Below are positions 55,147 to 62,234 of a stretch of DNA of 64,000 nt, piece after piece (position 1 is the first letter of the stretch; each line of letters opens with the position of its first letter). The notes beneath the pieces were generated by a model, which saw only the letters and a list, made by a program, of their open reading frames with translations, searched no databases and was not told the origin of the DNA. The DNA comes from Chitinophaga costaii (GTDB taxonomy: Bacteria; Bacteroidota; Bacteroidia; Chitinophagales; Chitinophagaceae), in assembly GCF_900094705.1 (NCBI RefSeq), contig NZ_FMAR01000002.1, positions 62,001 through 126,000 of the forward strand, in the 5' to 3' direction. A program made the position numbers and the translations under genes.

Positions 55147-55479
55147 TTAGCGTTCGTTATTAGTAAGAGCATGTACAGCATTGGCCAATTCATTCCAGGT
55201 GGCCTCCAGCTCTGTGTAAACCCCCAGACCCTTTTCGGTCATGGAAAAATACTTACGCGGGGGGCCCGAGCTGCTTTCTACCCAACGATAGGTAAGCAAT
55301 TCCGCATTTTTAAGCCTGGTGAGCAAGGGGTACAATGTGCCCTCCAGGATACCGAGCTTCGCCTCTTTCATTTTCTCAATAATGTCTGAAGGGTAAGCCT
55401 CGCCTTGCTTGATGACGGAGAGAATGCAAAATTCCAGCACCCCCTTCCGCATCTGTGATTGTGTATTATCGATATTCAT
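55147..55479 (-). CDS. padR: PadR family transcriptional regulator
   Basis: A 110-residue winged-helix repressor: QMRKGVLEFCILSVIKQGEAYPSDIIEKM (HTH region, residues 9-37), KLGILEGTLYPLLTRLKNAELL (recognition helix, about 42-63), then a wing (VESSSGPPRKYFSMTEKG) and a C-terminal dimerisation helix. It is the first gene of the padR-pspC operon. Two 21-bp palindromes lie upstream, one over the predicted -33 region, so self-repression is the natural model. The related regulator of Gram-positive phenolic-acid genes is only a family relative. Confidence 0.93.
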   Translation of the reverse strand: MNIDNTQSQMRKGVLEFCILSVIKQGEAYPSDIIEKMKEAKLGILEGTLYPLLTRLKNAELLTYRWVESSSGPPRKYFSMTEKGLGVYTELEATWNELANAVHALTNNER

Positions 55480-55537
55480 GGCAAGTGAGCTTTAATTGCT
55501 TTATATATTCTACTAGTCATTTTCTCTTTTGACAATT

Positions 55538-55545
55538 CAAAGATA
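55538..55545 (-). promoter_or_regulatory. -7 box (TATCTTTG) for the padR-pspC operon
   Basis: Minus-strand TATCTTTG fits TAnnTTTG, about 60 bases before the padR ATG. The -33 position for a 19-base spacer falls inside the palindrome at 55558-55578. Confidence 0.55.
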
Positions 55546-55557
55546 CATAAAATTATA

Positions 55558-55578
55558 GTACTGTGCAATGCACAATAC
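55558..55578. promoter_or_regulatory. Palindromic operator candidate 1 (PadR)
   Basis: Half-sites GTACTGTGCA and TGCACAATAC around a central A form a 21-bp palindrome with one mismatch pair, lying over the likely -33 region of the padR promoter. Confidence 0.6.
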
Positions 55579-55659
55579 CTTTTAAGACAAAATAACTTGC
55601 TTAAAACAATAGCATAATAAAAATCAAAATAGCCATGGTAGCGGAAATATGCCGTAAAT

Positions 55660-55680
55660 GGTACCTTGCAATGCACAGTA
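55660..55680. promoter_or_regulatory. Palindromic operator candidate 2 (PadR)
   Basis: Half-sites GTACCTTGCA and TGCACAGTAC around a central A: the same 21-bp palindrome, about 102 bp centre to centre from the first copy. It also lies 148 bases upstream of the plus-strand gene at 55829. Confidence 0.55.
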
Positions 55681-55828
55681 CATATAATTATAGCCGGCAA
55701 AATACAGGGATAAATGGTTGAAGAAGTTTGTACAACTATTTAACATTTATTTTTTTGCTGCGGGGTACAATTACCGATTGCAGTCCCTATTTTTGTAACA
55801 TCCTCATTTTTGTAGCATTTTTATTATT

Positions 55829-56113
55829 GTGAAAAGAATTCTCAGCATATTACTTCTGGCCATCATGTGCACACAGTTCCTCCCTATCCGGGCGCTGGGT
55901 AAAATGCTGTTTAATAATCAGATCGTAGAAGAACATGTACATGAAGACGGGGAAAGTGGCAAAGCTTTCAAAGAAATAAAATTTCATCCCGTCCACGGTC
56001 ATGTGAATTACCTGGCTATTGAGATTTTTATCCAGGAATTATTTTCTCATTATCACGAGCAGCTTCCTCCTAATCACTCCATGGAAGTAAGTACCCCTCC
56101 GCCTAACTGCTAA
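55829..56113 (+). CDS. His-rich small exported protein upstream of a SulP transporter
   Basis: A 94-residue frame from the GTG at 55829. A signal peptide (ILSILLLAIMCTQFLPIRAL) is followed by a short mature part with nine histidines in clusters (EEHVHEDG, HPVHGHVN, SHYHEQ, NHS) and a Pro/Cys end (STPPPNC). This suggests binding of zinc, copper or another metal in the periplasm. A TATTTTTG box precedes it at 55788-55795. No family is recognised. The gap to the SulP gene is 187 bases, so they may or may not share a transcript. Confidence 0.6.
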   Translation: MKRILSILLLAIMCTQFLPIRALGKMLFNNQIVEEHVHEDGESGKAFKEIKFHPVHGHVNYLAIEIFIQELFSHYHEQLPPNHSMEVSTPPPNC

Positions 56114-56235
56114 GTATTCTCCCTCTTCCGGCACTCTGCCGCGTGTATGGATATAATTTCCTATACACAAATCTCATTTCCCTTTTTATCATTTCAACAG
56201 TTGGTATGCTCTGCCAGCAAGGATTTTCCACGTAT

Positions 56236-56257
56236 GCTTTCGCGCGGGTGCGAAAGC
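56236..56257. repeat. Perfect hairpin in the SulP leader
   Basis: GCTTTCGC / GCGAAAGC with a 6-base loop, about 45 bases before the SulP start. It has no T tail, so it is not a terminator; it could be a protein-binding site or RNA structure. Confidence 0.45.
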
Positions 56258-56300
56258 GGGTGGTGAATGCGCATGGCTGTGCATGCAAAAATGTGACATA

Positions 56301-57938
56301 ATGCAACGCACTAAATTATTTGCCTATATCAAAGAAGATGCAGCCGCTGGCCTGGTGGTGTTTCTTATTGCTGTACCCCTTTGCCTAGGCATTGCCCTGG
56401 CTTCGGGAGCTCCCTTGTTCTCCGGGCTTATTGCCGGGATGGCCGGCGGCCTCGTAGTGGGTGCGCTTTCCGGCTCTCATGTGAGCGTAAGTGGCCCGGC
56501 AGCAGGGCTTACAGCTATCCTGCTTACTGCCATTGGCTCGTTAGGGGCATTCGATATATTGCTGGCCTCCGTGGTAATTGGCGGTTGCATCCAGCTACTC
56601 CTTGGCTTTGTAAAAGCCGGTACCATCGCCAATTATTTTCCATCAAACGTTATCAAGGGTATGCTGGCTGCCATCGGTATTATTATTATCCTGAAGCAAT
56701 TACCCAATGCTTTCGGCTATTTCCGCCCAGCCGCCGCAGACTCGGCATTCGAAGACGACGATACCAGCAATATGTTTGTAAATATGATTTCTACTCTAAA
56801 ATATGTGCATATCGGGGCCACTATTATCACGGTGATTTCACTGCTCATTATTTTATATTGGAAAAAGATTCCAGGCCTTAAGGTCATACCAGCTGCACTT
56901 GCCGCGGTGATCGCGGGTATAGGTTTACAATTAATGTTTAGTCGCATAGGTGGTTCTTTTGCGCTCTCGCCCAAGCACCTGGTAAGCCTCCCAGTACCCT
57001 CCAGTGTTCAGGATTTCATCGGCCAGTTTACCTTTCCCCGCTTTAGTGCACTGGGTAATAAGGAGGTGTGGGTAACTGGTGTTACTATCGCGATAATTGC
57101 CTCCATAGAAACGTTGCTTAACCTGGAAGCCGCTGACAAACTGGACAAACAGAAACGCTACTCCTCCCCCAACCAGGAGCTGAAGGCCCAGGGCATTGGC
57201 AACATTGTGAGTGGTATGCTGGGCGGCCTGCCCGTAACATCGGTGATTGTGCGCTCTTCTGCCAATATAGACGCCGGCGCCCGTACCCGTATGGCCTCCA
57301 TCATACATGGGGCGCTACTGCTGGTATGCGCAGCTTTTATCCCTGTTTTTCTTAACAAAATACCCTTGGCTACTCTGGCAGCGGTGTTGTTGGTTACCGG
57401 ATTTAAGCTTTGCAAACCGGCCGTATTCAAGGAAATGTTCCTGAACGGCAAGTATCAATGGGTGCCATTCCTGGTTACGGTGGTCACTATCGTAGCCACC
57501 GACCTCCTTATTGGCATTAGCGTGGGCATGGCTGTAAGTGTGCTTTCGTTGCTGCGTGGTAATATTAAAAGCAGTTACTACTTCTCCAAAAGCCGTTACA
57601 GGGAAGGCCAGGGCATACGATTGGAACTGGCCCAGGAGGTTTCTTTCTTAAACAAGGCCAGTATCCTGCTCACCCTGGATCACCTGCCCGCTAATACTAC
57701 TGTGATCATCGACGCCAGTAAAACGGCCTACATTGATTATGACGTGCTGGAAATCATCAGAGAATTTACCAACGTAAAGGCGCTCTCAAAAAACATTAAT
57801 GTGCTGCTTACCGGCTTTAAGCCTGTATATAAAATTGTGAATCACCCGCAGGAAACCATCCACAGCGTGGAAAGCAATGTTCAGGTCATAGCCCTGGGCA
57901 ACCACGAACAATTGATTAAGGAATTACAAATGAATTAA
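56301..57938 (+). CDS. SulP family (SLC26-like) anion transporter
   Basis: A 545-residue transporter starting MQRTKLFAYIKEDAAAGL. It has about 12-14 hydrophobic helices with the family motif VAVPLCLGIALASGAPLFSGLIAG-region near residues 20-45 and SGPAAGLTAI near 65, followed by a C-terminal STAS domain (LLTLDHLPANTTVIIDASKTAYIDYDVLEII). SulP proteins carry sulfate, bicarbonate, nitrate or fumarate. The adjacent carbonic anhydrase 20 bases downstream suggests bicarbonate, as in BicA-type systems. An upstream ATG at 56283 is less likely as start. Confidence 0.9.
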   Translation: MQRTKLFAYIKEDAAAGLVVFLIAVPLCLGIALASGAPLFSGLIAGMAGGLVVGALSGSHVSVSGPAAGLTAILLTAIGSLGAFDILLASVVIGGCIQLLLGFVKAGTIANYFPSNVIKGMLAAIGIIIILKQLPNAFGYFRPAAADSAFEDDDTSNMFVNMISTLKYVHIGATIITVISLLIILYWKKIPGLKVIPAALAAVIAGIGLQLMFSRIGGSFALSPKHLVSLPVPSSVQDFIGQFTFPRFSALGNKEVWVTGVTIAIIASIETLLNLEAADKLDKQKRYSSPNQELKAQGIGNIVSGMLGGLPVTSVIVRSSANIDAGARTRMASIIHGALLLVCAAFIPVFLNKIPLATLAAVLLVTGFKLCKPAVFKEMFLNGKYQWVPFLVTVVTIVATDLLIGISVGMAVSVLSLLRGNIKSSYYFSKSRYREGQGIRLELAQEVSFLNKASILLTLDHLPANTTVIIDASKTAYIDYDVLEIIREFTNVKALSKNINVLLTGFKPVYKIVNHPQETIHSVESNVQVIALGNHEQLIKELQMN

Positions 57939-57958
57939 CCAATCAAAAACTTTTTGCC

Positions 57959-58630
57959 ATGCACACACAGACCGCTATCACACAAAAACATACCACCTCC
58001 TTACAAGTACTGGAATCGTTGAAGGCAGGTAATGCCCGCTTCGTTGAAAACCGTCAGCTAGCCCGCAATTTCTACCAGCAAATGACCGAAACCGCCGGAG
58101 GCCAGTGGCCAGTGGCCGCCATTGTAAGCTGTATGGATTCGCGCACCGCTGCGGAGTTAATCTTCGACCAGGGACTAGGCGATATCTTCAGCATACGCTT
58201 AGCTGGCGCAGTGATTACCGATAACGTGCTGGGAAGCCTGGAATACGCCTGTAAAGTAGCCGGCGCAAAGCTGATCGTAATAATGGGCCACTCGCACTGT
58301 GGTGCCGTAAAAGGCGCCTGCGATGCCGTGGAACTGGGCAACCTTACAGCCTTGCTCAACAAGATCACCCCAATTGTTCACCAGGAACGTTCCATCCATG
58401 AAAACCGTAATTCCAGCAACCACAAGTTTGTAGAAGCGGTCACCCATCAGCACACCGAACGTTCCGTACAGGCGGTGATGGAGCAAAGCAACATTCTGCG
58501 CAGCATGATCCTGCAAGGGGAGATTGGTATTGTTGGAGCACATTATAACGTAGAAAACGGGCAAGTTACTTTCTTGGAAAATGCCTGTTATTTAAACAAT
58601 ACTAGCGATAGCGCCACCACTGCTGCTTAA
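57959..58630 (+). CDS. Beta-class carbonic anhydrase
   Basis: A 223-residue zinc enzyme interconverting CO2 and bicarbonate. Zinc ligands are Cys58, His111 and Cys114, with the CMDSR dyad Asp60-Arg62 and GHSHCGAVKGA at 110-120. This set is the beta-CA signature. The gene begins 20 bases after the SulP stop, so the two are one operon, and the enzyme likely converts imported bicarbonate or traps CO2 for anaplerosis. A terminator follows. Confidence 0.96.
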   Translation: MHTQTAITQKHTTSLQVLESLKAGNARFVENRQLARNFYQQMTETAGGQWPVAAIVSCMDSRTAAELIFDQGLGDIFSIRLAGAVITDNVLGSLEYACKVAGAKLIVIMGHSHCGAVKGACDAVELGNLTALLNKITPIVHQERSIHENRNSSNHKFVEAVTHQHTERSVQAVMEQSNILRSMILQGEIGIVGAHYNVENGQVTFLENACYLNNTSDSATTAA

Positions 58631-58667
58631 CCTTTTTTAGTTGCGCATTATACAGTTCTTAGCTAGC

Positions 58668-58696
58668 GGCCAGCCTTTTATAGGGCTGGCCTTTTT
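58668..58696 (+). terminator. Terminator after the carbonic anhydrase gene
   Basis: GGCCAGCC / GGCTGGCC stem with an 8-base loop and a TTTTT tail, about 38 bases after the stop. Confidence 0.88.
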
Positions 58697-58764
58697 ATGG
58701 CGCTCGTATTATTTATAAACTATTGCAGCGAAAGGATAATAACTTCTCACTGCATTTAATTTTT

Positions 58765-59913
58765 TTAGAGTTTTCTTAAACGCTCCGCCGCCCGCTCCAA
58801 CGTATTGTCTTTTTTGGCAAAGCAAAAACGAATAACATGATCGTCTTTCCCATCCTGGTAAAAAGCCGATACAGGAATGGTGGCTACACCTATTTCCTGG
58901 GTTACCCGCACGGCAAAATCTTTATCGCCTTCATCGGATATCTGGTCGTACTTCATAAGCTGGAAGTAGCTGCCCTGGCTGGGCAGCGGCGTAAAACGTG
59001 CGTCCTGCATAAGCGATAAAAACAGATCCCGTTTCTGCTGGAAAAAACGGCCCAGCGCTTCATAATGTGCAGGGTTTTGAAGAAATGCGGCCAACCCATG
59101 CTGCATAGGGGTATTCACCGAAAAACACAGGTACTGGTGTACCTTGCGGTATTCTGCCATCAGATGGGCAGGCGCTATGCAGTAGCCCATTTTCCACCCA
59201 GTAATATGAAAAACCTTTCCAAAAGAAAACACTACAAAACTGCGCTTCAACAGGTTGGGATATCGTAATACACTTTCATGCCGCACCCCATCAAAAACAA
59301 GGTGTTCATACACTTCATCAGATAGCACCAGGAGGTTATGCAGTTCGGCAATATGCTCCAGTTGCTGCAGATCACGGACCTTTAGGATGGTGCCGGTAGG
59401 ATTGTGCGGGGAGTTGATGATGATCATCTTAGTACGCGTGGTGATCTTGCTCTTCACCAGGGCCCAGTCTATGTGATAATCCGGGTAGGCCAGTGGAATG
59501 AGTACAGGCACGCCTCCATTCACTAACACGTTGGGAATATAACTATCGTACGCCGGTTCAAAGATGATCACTTCATCGCCCATACCTATGCAGGTGGCAA
59601 TAGCTGTAAAGATGGCATAAGTGCCGCCGGGCGTGATGGTGATCTCCGTATCCGCATCTACGGTGGTGCCATACAGGCTTTGTACTTTGGCCGCAATCGT
59701 TTCCCGTAGCGCAGCAAGGCCGGGCATGGGGGCATATTGATTAAATCCCTTTTGCATAGCCACATTCACGAGATCTTTGAGCTCCTCGCTGGTATCGAAA
59801 TCTGGAAAGCCCTGCGAAAGATTAATAGCCTGGTGCTGTGCCGCCAGGGCACTCATCACGGAGAAAATAGTGGTACCCACGTCGGGCAGCTTGGAAGAGA
59901 AAGGGAAAATCAT
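58765..59913 (-). CDS. Pyridoxal-phosphate aminotransferase of the YbdL/methionine aminotransferase type
   Basis: A 382-residue class I/II aminotransferase starting MIFPFSSKLPDVGTTIFSVMSALAAQH. The sequence NLSQGFPDF (near residue 35), QYAPMPGLAALRE (near 62), NSPHNPTG (about 170) and FSFGKVFHITGWKMGY with the PLP-Lys are the YbdL/kynurenine-aminotransferase pattern. YbdL transaminates methionine, phenylalanine and histidine. The ATG at 59913 is preferred over a TTG at 59919. The neighbouring manC gene upstream on the same strand has its own terminator. Confidence 0.9.
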   Translation of the reverse strand: MIFPFSSKLPDVGTTIFSVMSALAAQHQAINLSQGFPDFDTSEELKDLVNVAMQKGFNQYAPMPGLAALRETIAAKVQSLYGTTVDADTEITITPGGTYAIFTAIATCIGMGDEVIIFEPAYDSYIPNVLVNGGVPVLIPLAYPDYHIDWALVKSKITTRTKMIIINSPHNPTGTILKVRDLQQLEHIAELHNLLVLSDEVYEHLVFDGVRHESVLRYPNLLKRSFVVFSFGKVFHITGWKMGYCIAPAHLMAEYRKVHQYLCFSVNTPMQHGLAAFLQNPAHYEALGRFFQQKRDLFLSLMQDARFTPLPSQGSYFQLMKYDQISDEGDKDFAVRVTQEIGVATIPVSAFYQDGKDDHVIRFCFAKKDNTLERAAERLRKL

Positions 59914-59955
59914 GCACAATCATTTAGGCGTTGCATTGGTGGCATCTAAAAATAC

Positions 59956-59986
59956 AAAAGGGCCGGTAAAGTTTACCAGCCCTTTT
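59956..59986 (-). terminator. Terminator after manC
   Basis: AAAAGGGCTGGTAAA / TTTACCGGCCCTTTT (one mismatch) with a 1-base-spaced tight loop, on the minus strand with an AT-rich tail, 17 bases past the manC stop. Confidence 0.78.
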
Positions 59987-60002
59987 ATAATATTTTAGGC
60001 TT

Positions 60003-61094
60003 TTAAAGAAACCTGTCGCCCTTATGTCTTTTTACTTCGGCTACATATTCCTTGATCTGTTGTTCTTTGTCTTTTTTGCAGATGAGTAATACATCGGGCG
60101 TATCAATGATAATAAAATCGTCCAGGCCTTGTAGTAGTACTAGTTTGTCGTGTGGGGCTTTCACCATACTATTGGTAGCGTCAATGACCATCACGTTTTT
60201 GCCTTGCACAGCATTGCCCAGGTAGTCTTTTTCCAGGTTGTCGTAAGCAGATGCCCAGGTACCCAGGTCGCTCCAGCCAAAATTGGAAGGGATCACATAC
60301 ACATTGTCCGCTTTTTCCATAATACCGTAGTCGATGGAGATATTGGTGCATTGTGCATAGATCATTTCAATAACATTCTGCTCCTGCGGGGTGTTCAAGG
60401 CTTCTTCCTCGGCCACAAACAGCTCGTCTACTTCGGGCAAATATTTTTTCAATGCCGCCAGGATGGTTTTAGACTGCCAAACAAAAATACCGGCATTCCA
60501 CAAAAAATCGCCACTCTCCAGGAATGTACGGGCTATATCAAGGCTGGGCTTTTCCGTGAACGTTTTTACAGGATACACATTATCCGCTACTTGCTGTGTC
60601 TCAAACTGGATGTAGCCATAGCCGGTATCAGGACGGGTGGGCTGTATGCCCAGTGTTACCAGGGCACTGTGGTTTTCTACGAACTGTAACCCTATCAGGC
60701 AGGAATTCACAAAAGCTACCGGGTCCAGGATGAGGTGGTCGGCGGGTGCGCATATAATACTGGCTTTAGGATCTAATTTGTGAATTTTATGCGAAATGTA
60801 AGCCACGCAGGGCGCTGTATTTTTACGGGATGGCTCCGCTACGATATTTTCAGCAGGCAGAACAGGCAATTGCTGGGCCACCAAATCTGCATACTGTTCA
60901 TGGGTAACGACAAAAATATTTTCTGCGGGAATGAGGGTCAAAAAACGCTCGTAAGTCCACTGCAAAAGAGTTTTTCCTGTATTAAGCATATCCAGGAACT
61001 GCTTGGGAAGATCTGTCCGGCTATAGGGCCAGAAACGGCTACCAATTCCCCCGGCCATGATCGCTACGTAATAATGCTTATTAATATGTGTCAT
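60003..61094 (-). CDS. manC: Mannose-1-phosphate guanylyltransferase
   Basis: A 363-residue enzyme forming GDP-mannose from GTP and mannose-1-phosphate. The pyrophosphorylase signature GGIGSRFWPYSRTDLPKQF is at about residues 15-33, and FTEKP and NAGIFVW appear in the second half. The phosphomannose isomerase domain found fused in proteobacterial ManC is absent. The ATG at 61094 overlaps the kdsD stop as TAATG; the longer frame from 61235 is an artefact inside kdsD. GDP-mannose supplies LPS, capsule or glycoprotein mannose and fucose. Confidence 0.92.
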   Translation of the reverse strand: MTHINKHYYVAIMAGGIGSRFWPYSRTDLPKQFLDMLNTGKTLLQWTYERFLTLIPAENIFVVTHEQYADLVAQQLPVLPAENIVAEPSRKNTAPCVAYISHKIHKLDPKASIICAPADHLILDPVAFVNSCLIGLQFVENHSALVTLGIQPTRPDTGYGYIQFETQQVADNVYPVKTFTEKPSLDIARTFLESGDFLWNAGIFVWQSKTILAALKKYLPEVDELFVAEEEALNTPQEQNVIEMIYAQCTNISIDYGIMEKADNVYVIPSNFGWSDLGTWASAYDNLEKDYLGNAVQGKNVMVIDATNSMVKAPHDKLVLLQGLDDFIIIDTPDVLLICKKDKEQQIKEYVAEVKRHKGDRFL

Positions 61095-62053
61095 TAGATA
61101 ATTCCTTCCCTGATTAAGTCGTGTAAATGAATAATGCCTTTGTATATTTCGCCGTCCAACACCAGCAATTGCGTGATGTCGTACTGTTGCATTTTTTCCA
61201 ATGCATTTACTGCCAGTTCTTGCTCCTGGATACATTTAGGCCTGGCCGACATAATATCGGAGGCTACTACCTGGGCTGTCGAAACATCTTTTTCCAACAT
61301 GCGGCGGAGATCGCCGTCTGTAATAGCACCCTGAAGGTTACCAGCGGCGTCTACTACAGCCGTTATACCGAGCATTTTGGAAGAGATTTCCACAATCACA
61401 GTATGGAGGTTGCTGTTTGGCAACACTTTGGGTACCGCATGCTGCTTGCTGAGATCGCCCACTCGCATGTAAAGTTTCTTGCCTAAGATACCACCAGGGT
61501 GAAATCTGGCAAAGTCTTCGGCTGTAAATCCATGTACTTCTATCAAACATACTGCCAGCGCGTCACCCATTGCCAGTTGGGCAGTGGTGCTTGTGGTGGG
61601 CGCCAGGTTATTAGGACAAGCCTCTTTGATTACAGATGTATTTAAAACATAATCCGCAGACTGTGCGAGGTAAGAGTTAACATTCCCTACCATGGCGATC
61701 AGCGGGTTACCAAAATTGCGGACCAGCGGAACCAGTATTTTTATTTCCGGGGAATCTCCGCTTTTAGAAATGCACAGGACAATATCTTGCTCCTGGATCA
61801 TGCCCAGGTCGCCATGAATGGCATCGGCTGCATGCATAAACAATGCTGGCGTACCGGTAGAATTGAACGTGGCCACAATTTTCTGCGCAATAATAGCACT
61901 TTTACCAATACCCGTTACCACTACCCTGCCGGCACAGGCGCCCATCAACTGAACCACCGCTTCAAAAGTGTCGTCGATAAAAGCTTTCAAACCATCTATG
62001 GCGGCGGCCTCTTGCTGCAAAGTACCCAGCGCTACTTGCTTAATATTGATCAC
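61094..62053 (-). CDS. kdsD: D-arabinose 5-phosphate isomerase, KpsF/GutQ (KdsD) family
   Basis: A 319-residue enzyme converting ribulose-5-phosphate to arabinose-5-phosphate, the first step to Kdo. The SIS domain (residues 1-180) carries VTGIGKSAIIAQKI, CISKSGDSPEI (phosphate site) and the FARFHPGGILGKK stretch; two CBS domains follow, from VSSKMLGITAVVDAAG-type and DLRRMLEKDV contexts to the C-terminus. The start is a GTG at 62053. It is the first gene of a kdsD-manC unit, linking Kdo supply with GDP-mannose. Confidence 0.93.
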   Translation of the reverse strand: MINIKQVALGTLQQEAAAIDGLKAFIDDTFEAVVQLMGACAGRVVVTGIGKSAIIAQKIVATFNSTGTPALFMHAADAIHGDLGMIQEQDIVLCISKSGDSPEIKILVPLVRNFGNPLIAMVGNVNSYLAQSADYVLNTSVIKEACPNNLAPTTSTTAQLAMGDALAVCLIEVHGFTAEDFARFHPGGILGKKLYMRVGDLSKQHAVPKVLPNSNLHTVIVEISSKMLGITAVVDAAGNLQGAITDGDLRRMLEKDVSTAQVVASDIMSARPKCIQEQELAVNALEKMQQYDITQLLVLDGEIYKGIIHLHDLIREGII

Positions 62054-62080
62054 TTTTTAACTGTTTCATGAAAAACGAAG

Positions 62081-62088
62081 CAAAGGTA
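62081..62088 (-). promoter_or_regulatory. -7 box (TACCTTTG) for kdsD-manC
   Basis: Minus-strand TACCTTTG fits TAnnTTTG and lies 28 bases before the GTG of kdsD. Confidence 0.45.
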
Positions 62089-62187
62089 TTATATTTTACC
62101 CAAGGCCCGCCCCTCGTGTAATTTATGTTGCTGGAGACCGCTTTTTTCGTTAGTTTCGTGTCCCCTAAAAAATACATTATATTTTTT

Positions 62188-62195
62188 TATATTTG
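62188..62195 (+). promoter_or_regulatory. -7 box (TATATTTG) upstream of recQ
   Basis: TATATTTG fits TAnnTTTG in a T-rich context, 39 bases before the recQ ATG. Confidence 0.45.
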
Positions 62196-62234
62196 ACATC
62201 GGCTTTTTAGCCTTTAAATTAAAACCAGAATGCA

